A stretch of 64,000 bases of DNA from Coptis chinensis (lineage: Eukaryota; Streptophyta; Magnoliopsida; Ranunculales; Ranunculaceae): assembly GCA_015680905.1 (NCBI GenBank), contig CM027379.1, positions 91,597,501-91,661,500 of the forward strand. Direction: 5' to 3'. The notes under the pieces are model-generated. The model was not told the DNA's origin and searched no databases. It was given only the letters and a program-made list of their open reading frames with translations. The position numbers were made by a program, and so were the translations under genes. This document shows, in pieces, positions 21,566-33,618 of this stretch. Numbering within the stretch: the first letter of the stretch is position 1; every line of letters starts with the position of its first letter.

Positions 21566-23302
21566 TGATAAGCACCCAAAACTGTAATATTAAACCCCGA
21601 GAGACATAGCATTTTGGTCGATTATGTGTTTAATAATCATGTAATAATTATATTTTTGTACTTTTGCAGGTTTCCGCAATTAAAATGAATATAATGATAA
21701 AACATGCATCGAAGTACGGGAATACTGGAATATTTGAAGTTTCCCACTCAACCCCCGTGAAGCCCAACAAAGCCTGACTAGAGCCGAAGTTTCCAAAAGA
21801 ACAAAACCAGTACAGAACGGGTCCACATATAAAGAAGCAGCAAACTTCCAAAGCTCAAATCGGAAAAATCTAGATGCCGACGTTGGCTAGTGAAGCTGCT
21901 ATAGCGACCCGTGCGACGAACTCTGTGCAAGGACAGAAAGTCGTAAAAATGCCAAAATCGGTGCCGCCACTGGACACAGTAAGTGGACCCACTCTGCAGG
22001 CCTAAAGGCATGACGAGTCAGCATAGGCAGGTGGCAAGTGATGGGTTCAATTTGGTGCCACCTTACAAGAGGAAAGACACGTACCAATTCAATGTTTGAA
22101 TTGAATTGGGCTAAAAGACGAAAACAAAACATAAAAGGACGAAAACTTAATAAGTAAAAGACAAAAGTTATAACAGATGAAAACAAAACTTTGATTCTCA
22201 AAGTTTTAAACAATTCAATTAGCTAACGAACAAAACTCAATTAAGGCTTCAGAAGACATCCGCCTATATATATGAGGGGGTCACCTTCATTATTTCCCCT
22301 TCAGCATTTTCATGCTTTAGCATCCGCTTAGCTTTAGTTCGTTTTCTTTCAGTACTTACATTCTGTCATTTTCATTCCAGCAGCTTAAATACTGTAAGTT
22401 ATTTTACCTTTAATAACAGCCATTTCTTTTCTAGTTTAATTCCTGTCCTGCATTTATTTACTTAATGTATACAACAAGTTTTATTATTCCTTCTATGACC
22501 ATGAGCTAATCCCCCCCCCCCCTCAGGGGGAGGGTTATGTTGCTCGTGTGAAAATCCGGATTGACTCTTTAATATTCTAGAATCACTACTTAGGATTTAG
22601 GCATATATTAGACATCCGGTCCCAAAATAACTGAGACTGTACCAATTTGGAGGCCGATGCTCCAAAAGCGCCTCGTCTTGCTAAAAAATGTCTCGCTACG
22701 ATTCTCCAGTGTCGACAGACTCTCCAATTCGTCCAGCTGATGTGAAATCGAGCTAGGAGCTGAAATAATATACCAGAGATAAGATATTAGTTAAACTCTT
22801 TATGCTAGTGCAATGCGGCCTAGAGATGTAGGCATGCCCTAGGGATCAATACTCGGCGTCGTCTCCGAACACGAGACGAATTAGAGCTGTAGTGATGTGG
22901 TAGTAAACTGTTGAAAAATGATTCTTGCATGAGCATGATTAACTCTCTCCCTGTTTCTCCATCTTTGTTTACCTACATCAAAATCACCGTAGTAATTTAC
23001 ATTAATTGCATTACCGTAAAATTAATTAAACCAACTAAAAAAAACCTAAAAATCCTACTCACTAAAAGTTGTAATTCCAGTTGTGAACCTTTTCCGAGCC
23101 CTAAGGTTTGGACGATCCCTTACTCGACCTATCCTACCAAACCCACGTGAGTAAGGTAACTTGACGAAAACGTACGACTATACGGACTTTTGACTTGGAA
23201 CTTTGGTCTTTGGACTTCGGACTTCGGACTTCAGACTGTGGACCTCGGACTTAATTAATCAAGAAAACCAATAAACGTGACTATTCTAGGGTCACGTAAT
23301 CA
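21566..23302 (+). repeat. 5' LTR of Athila-2
   Basis: A 1737-bp LTR, mostly near-identical to 36574-38293. Two patches differ strongly: about 22508-22745 and the last 27 bp. A TATA-like CCTATATATATGAGG lies at 22263-22277. Short GGACTTC-type repeats occur near 23186-23250 (one more unit than in the 3' LTR). Confidence 0.92.
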
Positions 23303-23304
23303 AA

Positions 23305-23322
23305 TGGCGCCGCTGCACGCCG
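23305..23322 (+). other. Primer-binding site of Athila-2
   Basis: TGGCGCCGCTGCACGCCG begins two bases after the LTR end. The first 11 bases fit the tRNA-Asp-type site usual for Athila (TGGCGCCGTTG...). Confidence 0.75.
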
Positions 23323-24491
23323 AAGGACTCTGGACTTAACGTAATAACTGGAATAAATCCATAAAAACCCCCTCCCCTACCTCCTCATCTTTTTAATTTT
23401 CATTTCTGTTACAATACTAACGAGTTACGTAACTCTTTACCCTAACTTTTTCTACTAACAAATATCTGTGAACCAAGTTTTGTTTATTTTCATTAGCACA
23501 GTCTAAGTACTCCGTAGGAATTTGAAGTACTGAACAGACAAAAGAGTCTCGGACGAGACTAAATTAGTAGCACGCGAGACTAACATGGAGTATCAACACT
23601 CCGGTTTTCAGGTACAGGCCACTTTCCTTTTCAGTACTCTTTTGGACTCTCTGGTCCTGTTTTTCTAGTAAGCATAAGCTCGGGAGTTAGTCGATCGCTA
23701 TACGAGGAATCGCGGGACGCCAGGTTTCAAACTCTTAAACTCCTCAAACTTTGTCGAGGATATTATTTGCTATAACCTGTTTTACCTCGTATATTTGTAT
23801 GTTGGCATGAGAACTCCTTGCATGTAAAGGTGGTTCGTCATTACATATTCACGTTAACACAATTAATATGATTCGAATATATTTGGATATATGCGTAGCT
23901 TCAAACCACCTACTTAGAATATTTTTGTATGTGTATGTTACATCAATTCACGCATCTGCGATATTCAATTGCATGAGTTCGTTCTCGACATTCCCCTAGC
24001 TCACATATAACTTACATATAGTTACACGTATAAGTAATATAGATTTGCATGTGTAGACTTTCTGCGTAAACTAGTATATGTTAGTTAGTTTCTATTTTGG
24101 CATCTATCGTTTTTAATTGCATATTTCATAATCACATCTCCATAATACATTAATTACGTAAAAAAAAAAAGTCATAGTAATTAAAAATTTCATCTTAATA
24201 ATCTTAATAATACCCCACATAATACACCATCATAAATCATCATCCTATTTCATCAGTGTCTAGGAAACTCGAAAGATTGAGGTTGTCTAATTAAGGAACG
24301 TGCTAGCACGGACAACCTCCCTCAATCCTCTTAGGTGACCTAGCTGCTGGAATATTCACACGTTATCCTAGCTTACCTGCTCGAGTTAGCAACAGCTCAG
24401 GAAGACGTGCTTCACCTCCCTCCTTCCTAAATTCTAAAACCTCCAGTCATTATTCGTTCCTTATGAGCCTTAAATTAAAATTTATATTTGT
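23323..24491 (+). other. Athila-2 leader (untranslated)
   Basis: About 1.2 kb of AT-rich leader between the primer-binding site and gag. I see no coding region. Long leaders are usual in Athila elements. Confidence 0.6.
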
Positions 24492-26440
24492 ATGAGACTA
24501 CGGTCTGGTAAACATAAGGAATTAGAACTTACATATCGTCGTAAAAAATACAAGAAACAACTGTTTATTTTATCTCCTAGACATAGTTCCTCCTCCGTAA
24601 ATCAACCTCGTCAAACATCTCCGTTGCCATTATCTCCTTTAATTATGGCTGAGGAAAATCTCACAGTCGAGAAACCCCTTCCGGATTTCTATACTGCCTT
24701 ACAGGAAGGACCTGCTTCCTACATTAAACTGGATGCGATTGTAGGTGATTCTCGCATTCCGCCAAACATTTTCGGTTTGTTACCTGTTTACCATGGTTTA
24801 GACCATGAAAAACCGTACAATCATCTTCGTTGGATGCAACAAGTAGTCACCACTTTCCGCCATCCGACGGTTACCAACGAACAAGTCTTGCTTAGGTTGT
24901 TTCCCTTCACCTTAGCTGATAAAGCTTCAGTTTAGCTCACCGGACAAGTGCCGCAATCCATTGACACATGGGCCAAACTCGTACAAGCATTCATGATAAA
25001 GTTCTATACTCAGAAGAAAACTACAGAAATGCTTCAAAAGATTCAATTCTTTCGCCAGCACCCCCAGGAATCCTTTTCGGAAGCATGGAGCAGATTTACT
25101 GATCTGCTTCTCGAATCTCCCCATCATCAACTCGACACCGCTGTATTAGTCCGTTCATTCTTTAATGGTCTCTCTGACCATCAAAAGGAAACATTAGATA
25201 TCATGAACAGCGGTTGTTTTATGGACAAGGGCGCTACTGAAGCATACACTTTTCTTAAGAAACAGGCCTCACGAAGCACCCATTGGGGAAACACTGATTC
25301 TTCTAGATCTTCTAAAGACACTCATGCCAAAGTTACGTCTATGTTCGAGGTCAAACCTGATCCGGAATTAAAAACTCTAATCGAGTCCCTAAACAAAAAG
25401 GTCGATGCTCTTTTGGTACAAGTAAATGAACAAAAACCCAAACAGGTCATGGCTGCCAACGCTTCCCCATTCCCTCTTTGCTTAAGTCCTGAGCACGCCG
25501 ATTCTTATTGTCCTTTGGTATACGAGTGCCCTCCCCAATCTTCTGAAGAGGCTTGTGCTTTCAACATCCCTAATGCACCTTGGCGACAACATCCGAATTT
25601 ACCTTGGGCACCCCCTGTCCAACAACAAGCTCCTCCAGGTGTCAGCAACGTTCCTGTACGACCACCCGCGAACTACAATTCCTATCGTCAAGGCAATCCT
25701 CCGCAATTCCAGCAAGGGCAAAGTAATTTTCCCAACAACGCAAATATAGGCTACCAAGACAACCGCAACCTTGTTCCCGCTAATCAAGGATATGGCAACC
25801 AAAATCAACCCGTGAATAATAACCGTGAACTGGTTCCTACTGCTCCTCTGGTACAATCCACAGCCGATAAAACGGCTGAAACTTTCCCCATCACGGAATC
25901 AAACAAAATCAAATCCTAGCTTCTATCCAATAGTCTCTTCAGCTGTTAGCTCAGGATAAAAGTCAAAAGGGCGTGTTCCCTGGCCAAGCAGTTCCAAACC
26001 TTAAGCCTACAAACATTGCCTTTGAACTCAACAATGCACCAAGATCTAGTAATCCAAGCCAGGGTAAGGTAAATGTCATTACCACTCTCGGTTCTGGCCG
26101 AACCATTGACAATAATATACGTATGCTAGACGAGGAATCGACGAAAGCCACGACTGACGTCCTTCCAACTCCTACCTCGCAACCTATAACGGACAAAGTT
26201 GTACCTTCCAAATCTACACCCACGTCCCTAGGAAAAGATACCACTGATCCTTATATGCGATTCCGCCCAAAAGCTCCGTTCCCTGCCCGTTTGGTAAAGA
26301 ACAAACATGACGAACATTTTGATGAGATCTGTGAAACCTTCAAAAATTTGACCATAAACTTACCTTTCCTAGATGCGCTAAAGCATTTGCCCAAGCATGC
26401 CAAGTTTTTGAAGGACATGTGCACCACCAAACGGCGTTAG
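24492..26440 (+). pseudogene. gag of Athila-2, two disabling breaks
   Basis: Starts at ATG 24492 (MRLRSGKHKELELTYRRKK). The first break is a TAG at 24933-24935 in place of the Trp codon seen in Athila-1 (APWLSAQ vs ASV*LTGQ). The same frame continues open to 25919. It includes FRQHPQESFSEAWSRFTDLL, a Cys/His stretch (ASPFPLCLSPEHADSYCPLV) and a Gln/Asn/Pro-rich tail. A frameshift near 25900 and a nearby TAG precede the last piece (25973-26440), which ends FKNLTINLPFLDALKHLP ... CTTKRR. Core similarity to Athila-1 gag is clear along the whole length. Confidence 0.85.
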
Positions 26441-27115
26441 AATGTATCTCAACAAAGCGTTCCTCACTGAGTAGTTTCCCTCGATTACCACTACCAATGG
26501 TGTGGTAAAGTACAAGGACCTAGGGTCTAGGTAACCAGTATTACCATGCACGTTGGCGACAAGTATACCGCCATCTTGCACTTTTAGACCTAGGTGCCGT
26601 GTTAACCTACTTCCCTACTACTTATTTAAGCGGTTAGGTTTTCATGAATTAAAACCTACCAATATGACTCTGCAACTAGCGCGATCGGCTCCATCAAGTA
26701 CCCAAAGGAATAGTAGAATATAGTAAAGGTCCAAGATTTTTACTACCCGGTTGATTTTGTCATTCTAGATCTTGAAGTAGCCTTGTGACTCCATCCCTAT
26801 CATCTTGGGGCGTCCTTTTCTTACAACTGCCAACGCTCTCATAAATTGTCGGGGACGGTTCAATGACATTGTCTTTCGAACCTTTACATCCGAACTCAAC
26901 GTGTTCAAATTAATGAAATAGTTTTCCGATCCTATAATGGAGGGCGAGATTAGCTTGGTTGATAGTCTGGAACATGATTATTTCACAAACTCTTTTCCCC
27001 CAGACGAGATACACCAATTTCTTTCTTTTGATAATCCGGAGTTTGACGATGACTCGTACATAAAGGATGTCCATGCATTATTAGAGTCGATTACCACTAT
27101 TTGACCTTAATCTTT
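26441..27115 (+). pseudogene. Protease of Athila-2, heavily decayed
   Basis: Homologous to the intact Athila-1 protease but broken by many stops and frame changes. The active-site region is recognisable as LDLGA near 26588, and VPKGIVE and SIPIILGRPF-like pieces follow near 26700 and 26800. Not functional. Confidence 0.7.
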
Positions 27116-27225
27116 GTGTTGCAAACTGATTCGAAGAACTGGATTAAGCTCTTTTCCATTGAAGAGATGATCCGTCCACGAATCCTTGATCCCCAATCCT
27201 CCAACTCGGTTTTAAAACCTCTACC

Positions 27226-28245
27226 CTCGATTTGAAATCGTGCATCATCTCGATCCGATGGTAGTCACCCTATAATAATTTCTACTCACTTGACTACCGA
27301 CGAAGAGGCACGTTTGATTCATGTCATTCGTGAACACCGCTCCGCTATCGGATGGTCCTTAGATGATATCAAGGGAATAGACTAGCATATGCACGCATCG
27401 CATACATCTTGATGACAGCACAAAGACATCTCGAGAACCACAACGCCGCCTTAATCCCACCATGAAGAAAGTAGTAAGAGAGAAAGTTTTACGTTTACTT
27501 GATGCGGGTATCATATACCCTATCTCTGATAGTGACTGGGTTAGTCCTATCCACGTTGTTCCCAAAAAGTCCGGCATTCAAGTTGTATAAAATGAAAATG
27601 GTGAGTGCATCTCCACTCGCATTCCTTTGAAATGGAGAATTTGCATTGACTATCACAAACTTAATGCCAGAACCCATAAAGATCACTTCCCTCTCCCATT
27701 CATTGACCAGATGCTAGAACGTTTAGCCGGTCATGCTTACTACTATTTTCTTGATGGCTATTCTGGATACTTCCAAATTGTCAACAATCCAGCCGATCAA
27801 GAAAAGACAACTTTCACATGTCCCTTTGGAACCTTTGCATACAAACGAATGCGTTTTGGTCTTTGTAATGCCCTAGGCACTTTCCAACGCTGCATGCTTC
27901 ACATTTTTAGTGATATGGTGGAACGTTATATGGAAGTCTTCATGGACGACTTTTCCATTTACAGAAATTCCTTTGACGACTGCTTATCCAACCTTTCTAA
28001 AGTATTAACACGTTGCGAAGAGAAAAATTTGGTACTCAATTGGGAGAAGTGTCATTTCATGGTTACCAAGGGACTTGTTCTAGGTCATATTGTTTCGAAA
28101 GACGGGATAGAGGTCGATAAAGCTAAAATTGTTAAAATTGCTTTACTACCTTTCCCACGTACAGTTCGTGATATCCGTGCCTTTTTAGGCCACGCTGGGG
28201 TTTTCTGGGGAGATTCATTCAGATTTTTCTAAAGTTGCTCGACCC
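27226..28245 (+). pseudogene. Reverse transcriptase of Athila-2
   Basis: VREKVLRLLDAGIIYPISDS (near 27475) leads into an uninterrupted stretch at 27627-28232. That stretch has KWRICIDYHKLNARTHKDHF, motif A region FLDGYSGYFQIVNNP, FGLCNALGTFQRCM, and motif C MEVFMDDFSIYRNSFDDCL (FMDD, as usual in Athila). The thumb follows with VLGHIVSKDGIEVDKAKIV. A TAA near 27588 and a frameshift near 28200 disable it. The polymerase core itself is the best-preserved part of the element. Confidence 0.88.
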
Positions 28246-28745
28246 TTAACCAATCTCCTCGCTTAAGGATGCAGTATTCAACTTCAATTTCAATTGCAAA
28301 CAAGCTTTTGATACTCTAAAAACCGCTCTGACTACCGCTCCTATCATTCAACCCCCTGATTGGTCTCAACCATTCGAACTGATGTGTGATGCTAGCGACT
28401 TTGCTATTGGCCCCGTACTAGGCCAACAACGTGACGACAAACCCATTGTCATTTACTATGCTAGTAAAACTCTTAATGACGCTCAACGTAATTATACCAC
28501 AACTGAGAAAGAGTTCCTAGCTGTTGTCTATGCTTTGGATAAGTTTCGCCCCTACCTAGTTGGAACATCGACCATCGTATAAAATGACCATGCCGCAATT
28601 CGGTACTTACTCGCGAAAAAGGACGCAAAACAACGATTGTTCTGCTGGATCCTTCTCTTACAAGAATTCACCCTAGAAATCAAAGACAAGAAAGGAACCG
28701 AAAATGTCGTAGCCGACCGTTTATCAAGGCTGGTTGGTGACATCG
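28246..28745 (+). pseudogene. RNase H of Athila-2
   Basis: Reads LMCDASDFAIGPVLGQQRDD at 28381, then YYASKTLNDAQRNYTTTEKE, then YALDKFRPYL. A TAA at about 28580 stands in the VYTDH-type segment (reads TSTIV*NDHAA). The end, [15 protein letters not shown], lies near 28690-28735. One RNase H only, as expected for Athila and unlike Tat copy C. Confidence 0.85.
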
Positions 28746-30060
28746 ATAGTGATTCTGAAGCTATCGGTGATTCCTTCCCAGACGAATACTTGTACTCTAT
28801 TTTCTCATCTCCATGGTACGCAGATATCGTTAACTACCTAGTTACTGAGGAAGTCACCTCCTTTTGGTCACGTCCTGATCATAAAAAGTTCTTATCCACT
28901 GTGAAATATTATTTCTCGGATGAACCCTACCTCTTTAAGTATTGTTCCCACCAACTCATTCGTCACTGCATTCTCGATTGGGAACACACCGATGTATTAT
29001 CCTTTTGCCATGAACAATCTTGCGGAGGATATTTTAGTGGAAAGAAAACTGCGGCCAAGGTGTTACAATGTGGTTTTTACTGGCCTACCATTTTTCGCGA
29101 TGCACACGAACATTGCATAGCTTGCATTCGTTGTCAGCACCTAGGTCGAATTACCAAACGAAATATGATACCCCTAAATCCTATCTTGATTGTGGAAATT
29201 TTTGATGTTTGGGGCATTGATTTTATGGGACCCTTCCCTATTTCTCAAGGTTTCCTATACATTTTAGTCGTTTGTAGACTATGTGTCCAAATGGATTGAG
29301 GCACTTTCGCATGTCGCTCAAATGACCATAAGACTGTCGTGAGATTTTGTAAAAGAAAACATTTTCTCTCATTTTGGTGTTCCCAAAGCTATCATCAGTG
29401 ATGGGGGTACACATTTTTGTAACAAAATTTTTGGGTTTTTAATGAAAAAATATGGAGTTACTCACAAGGTTGCTACTCCATACCACCCACAAACGAGTGG
29501 CTAAGTGGAAGTCTCCAACAGAGAGATAAAGTCTATTATGGAGAAAACTGTCAACCTATCAAGAAAGGACTGGTCTCTCCGCTTATCAGATGCCTTGTGG
29601 GCATACCGAACAACATTTAAGACACCTATAGGGATGTCTCCTTACCACATTATTTTTGGAAAACCTTGTCATCTACCAGTTGAACTTGAGCATCGTGCCC
29701 TTTGGGCCATCAAAAGCCTCAATTACAATATCATCGAGGCAGGCGAGAAGCGAAAACTATAATTAAATGAGCTGGAGGAGATTCGGAGTGATGCTTATGA
29801 TCTCTCGAAATCCTACAAAGCTAATATGAAAAGAGTGCACGACAAGCACATTTTACGTAAGGATTTCAAAATTGGCCAAAAAGTTTTCTTGTACAACTCA
29901 GTTACACATCTTTCCCGGTAAATTGAAAACCGATGGTGCGGTCCTTTCATTATGTCACCGTGAAACATTATGGGGCAATCTCTTTTCTTAATCCAAAAGA
30001 TAACAAATAAATTTCAAGTCAATGGACAACGCCTAAAATATTTACCACGAATTACGCTCA
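28746..30060 (+). pseudogene. Integrase of Athila-2
   Basis: The H2C2 finger is visible ([15 protein letters not shown] near 29005 and [18 protein letters not shown] near 29112). The core follows: [16 protein letters not shown] (first Asp), IISDGGTHFCN (second Asp, near 29392) and [15 protein letters not shown] (Glu, near 29508). Breaks are a frame change near 29275 and a TAA where Gly-Gln would be (TSG*VEVSN, near 29500). Sequence after 29762 resembles the integrase C-terminal domain, with stops. Confidence 0.85.
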
Positions 30061-31551
30061 CCGATGTTGAATGTGACTCTTCTTCAAGATCCGGTATACC
30101 ACGGACTAGATGTTTCATTTGGCATACTCAATCTTGTTTCTATAGAGGTGCGCCATTTTGGTAGCGGGACATCTTCTATCTTATGATCTCCAAAGTTCTT
30201 TGAAGTGTGTGGTTGCAAGCGCCGAACCTTAGTCCACGAAAACTCTTTTTCAGAACCGAGTATAAATGTCTTACGCAACACGAAAAACGTGCTTTTCGAT
30301 TAACGATGGGTACCTAAAATTTCACCTCCTTCCTTATCTTTCCTTTTCTACTCTCTGCCTCGCGAACTTCAGCTAATCATTTGGTGTAAGTCTCACTCAT
30401 CACGAATAGGGAATGGTCATAGTTCTTTTGCTTGTAAACGACGTGCGCGAAGGATGGGCTGGTGTATGCATTGCCAAACACCCTTCTGTCTAGGTCTTGA
30501 CTTCCTATCTGATACTAGCCAGTTTAAGGTATACTTTTGTCTAACACCAGCTGCGCAGGATAATCTTCGTCGCCGCGCCGTTTCTCCCATAGGTTGGGAT
30601 TCGTCTCGAGAATCTGACGTTAACAGACTCGATTCGTCTTGAGGATACAACGTTAAAAGACTCGATTTGTCTTGAGGATCTGATGTCTAAAGACTCATCT
30701 TGTAGATATGTTTATATTGTTGCCTTTTCCCTTTGCATTAAGTTTTGCACATGAGATTCGTGTCCAACCTCGGATGTCACATACTTGGAACATAAACGGG
30801 CAATGGATTCCACCAGACCAACCCTAGAATTGGTTACTTTGAGTTCCCTTGGGGGGGTTTGAGGATAGCCGTATGTAATAAGGGCAATTTTATGAGACCG
30901 TAGTGCGCATGGTCCAGGATGGTACCATCCTGCCCCTAACCCCATAATACATAAAGGTAAAGCCACAGTCTGGCTGGATTGGGTTCGCTCTAGAGCCGAC
31001 ATGACAGTTGTCTATGATTATAGATGGTGACTCTTTTGGACATCCAGTGTTCTTCACGTTTATCTCCTTTGTATATAAATAAAATCTTGGTTTATAAATA
31101 AAACACCCTCCTTCTTTTCAAAAACTCTTGTGACCTTTGAGGATGATTCATACAATTGGATAGCATTTTTCGTGCCGATCATTTCAATATCTCATTCGTC
31201 CAATTCGGAGTCCAAACGAGTCGTGGGTAAGCATTTAGATTTTTTTAGGCTTAAATCGGGCTTCAGGCTTGATTTGGGCTTGGGGAAAATTTTTGGCCCA
31301 ACCAAAATATCGAATTCTCGGTCCATTTAAACACAAAAAAACCGGAACACACGCGTCACATTTACATCATTCTTCTCCCTAAAAAACCGGATCTTGCCCC
31401 CTCTCGATTTAGTCTCGCACGAGACAGGCCCACACTAAAACCAGGTATCGCGCGAGACCCTCACATCTCCGACCAAGATTTCCTTCCGTCAGAACATCCC
31501 ATTTCTCCCCCTCATCGGTAATCAATAGCCATCCTCTCCCTAAGACCAGTA
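30061..31551 (+). other. Athila-2 spacer between integrase and env-position ORFs
   Basis: No intact ORF. Three tandem copies of a 33-bp unit (CTCGATTCGTCTTGAGGAT...) lie at about 30596-30700. TATA-like strings (TATATAAATAAAATC near 31071 and TTATAAATAAAACA near 31091) precede the first env-position ORF by about 460 bp. Confidence 0.55.
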
Positions 31552-32726
31552 ATGGCTGGAAACAGGCGGGTTTGTGTGGAATTTTTTTTGGAAATTTGTT
31601 TGAAAACGGGATGTTCGCTCTATTCTTTGATCATGAAATTCACTCTAGAGGATGGAAGAGTTTGTTATATGCCAATGGAAGGCTTTATTCCAAGGATTTG
31701 GTGATGAAATTCTACGACAATGGGAGCTTTAATGGCGACCATTTTTGGGTCACCGTCGAGGGTGTGCGCCAAGAAGTCACACCTGTGTTGCTCTCCGAGA
31801 TCCGCGGGCATTCCTCTGGTGCGACCACGCGTCTTGACTTCAAGAGCCCGTGTACCCACGGACTTCGACCTAATGCTTTCGACACGCTAATCGAGGGAGA
31901 GCACAACATTGACGGAAATGGGCGTATCGGTATTTCGGTCGCGAAACCACCGGTGGCCGTGTGACTCAATGGCTGGGGACTGAGCGTCATTGGCACCTCG
32001 AAGCGCCCGGACATCAACAAGACCTTCCTCCACCTTCTCGGATCCTCCAGGGGTGAAAGGGTAACCTCGCATCGTTACCTTTCTTTTTATAGTATCACAC
32101 ATGCCACTCTTAGGTCAGCCCCTCTTGCCGTTCTAGTAACGCAAGTTATGATTAATCTGGGTTTTCTGTCCGCCACCCCACTACTCCCCATACCACAATA
32201 TGAGAATATGCTTGTCTTCAAGAAATGCATACTAGACCCTTGGAAACCCACAACACCTAGAGCTGCTGAGCACGATAGCGTAGGCTCATCTCACCCACCC
32301 TAACTTTGGTGAGACTGCTATGAGTAAGATGACCCTTCCCATAAAGGCCTTACGTGCTGTGAACAGTGGTTTGAGAGACATGTACACTCACAAGGTATCG
32401 ATGAGACGTACCTTGGGCGAATTAAGGACAAATATGACCACTCGCCACGAGTCGATGACAGACAGCATGGGCGAATTCCAGCAGGAAATGAGAGCTTCAG
32501 TGACTACATTTCAGGACCATATGCTTACTCGCCAGAACCAGTTCGAGCGAATGTTCATGGCGAGCCAGCATCAATTTCAGGCTCAGGTGATGGATACTCT
32601 GGGTGATATCCAGGAGCAGTTAGCCTCCACGGGGAGCTCGTCTTTGCCGCGACGTCGCGGGACTCACAGTTCTTCTTCTGCGGCCCGAGGATTACGCTTT
32701 GACTTTTTGAGGATCATCGGTAGCTA
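31552..32726 (+). pseudogene. First env-position ORF of Athila-2 (plant-transposon-protein-like), frame-broken
   Basis: An ATG at 31552 opens MAGNRRVCVEFF. The conserved part is read in another frame at 31572-31964, including LVMKFYDNGSFNGDHFWVTV and GVRQEVTPVLLSEI. This pattern (FY-N-G ... V-G ... t ... I) is shared with the second ORF (KSGYFQNGQFFVRANG). The C-terminal part, 32320-32727, is open: a Gln/Met-rich, coiled-coil-like helix (MTDSMGEFQQEMRASVTTFQ) followed by a basic tail (SSLPRRRGTHSSSS). At least two frame changes. Athila-1 has no clear counterpart of this first ORF. Confidence 0.55.
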
Positions 32727-33053
32727 GATTTATTTTTCGGTCTTGTATAATATTTATATCAGATATTTTATTTACGTGTTTGTATTTTCCAGCTTAATAG
32801 TAGATTGTTTCCTAAAATTTCTATCTTGATATATTTGCTATATCTAATATTATAGTATATAGGTAGGAACATATATTGGTAATAATAAATTATATACATA
32901 TATATAAATATATATTTTAAATGTCATACTTAAACAACAAATTTTAATGTAAACTAACGTTTTATAAAACGTTCAGAAAACAATAATGAAAACGCATAAA
33001 AAACGGTCATGAACCACATCTAAAAAACAGTCAGAAAACAGCAATTTTCTTTC

Positions 33054-33061
33054 TATAAATA
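33054..33061 (+). promoter_or_regulatory. Possible internal TATA box in Athila-2
   Basis: TATAAATA is followed by about 95 bp of pyrimidine-rich leader (CTCTTCCTCCATATTCACTC) and then the ATG of the 39-codon ORF at 33159. Context resembles the - strand TATA/leader in Athila-1 at 17394. Sequence-based prediction only. Confidence 0.45.
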
Positions 33062-33158
33062 AATTCAACTCTTCCTCCATATTCACTCATTTCATATTTT
33101 TCCCTCTACACTTCTTATTCTAAAAAACGTTTTTAGATCACTCTAAGTTTCAAGATTC

Positions 33159-33278
33159 ATGGATGCACTAGAAAAGTTTGAGCAGCAGCAGATTGAATAT
33201 GCTACTCAAGTCGTCATGCTCGGTTGTTTTATTATAGTCATGTTGTTAATGTGGCATATAGTTCTATCTAATATTTAG
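33159..33278 (+). CDS. Small ORF, 39 residues with one predicted membrane segment
   Basis: MDALEKFEQQQIEYATQVV is followed by an uninterrupted hydrophobic stretch (MLGCFIIVMLLMWHIVL) and ends SNI-stop. It therefore has a charged, Gln-rich N-terminus and a C-terminal transmembrane helix of about 20 residues. It lies between the two env-position ORFs, downstream of a TATA-like box. I do not recognise a family. It could be a chance ORF, or the remnant of a membrane-anchored env-position product. Nothing directly shows expression. Confidence 0.35.
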   Translation: MDALEKFEQQQIEYATQVVMLGCFIIVMLLMWHIVLSNI

Positions 33279-33537
33279 GTTTGTATTTAATTCCTCGTAT
33301 CATTATGTTGTGTTTCCATACCGTTGTACGTTCTTACATCTTATTGTGATAGTATATCTACATTTTCCTTCTACTTACGCTATTAAAAAAAAAAAAAAAA
33401 AAAGGGCACTCCTTGTCACATGCCCCATTCTTCTCATCCACACTACATCCACTTTTGCGCATATCTTAGAAGATACACGCGGTCTAACTACCCTGTGACA
33501 CCTCAAAACGTATCTTTTACATTTTTGGATGGGTGCC

Positions 33538-33546
33538 TATTTATAA
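33538..33546 (+). promoter_or_regulatory. Possible TATA box upstream of the second env-position ORF
   Basis: TATTTATAA lies about 75 bp before ATG 33619 and is followed by a C/T-rich leader (CTTCACCACTCCATC). The third TATA-plus-pyrimidine arrangement in this element. Confidence 0.35.
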
Positions 33547-33618
33547 CAAGGATAGACACCTCAAAAATCTAACTTCCCTTTTTCCAAAATAATCTTTTTC
33601 TTCACCACTCCATCTTTA

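Noticed and set aside
21778..22213. Overlapping - strand frames (77 and 104 codons), repeated at 36757-37220
   Set aside because: Antisense frames within the Athila-2 LTRs. Repetition reflects LTR duplication only.
22911..23150. 79-codon + strand frame, repeated identically at 37911-38150
   Set aside because: Lies in both Athila-2 LTRs, is conserved only because the LTRs are copies, and has no family motif.
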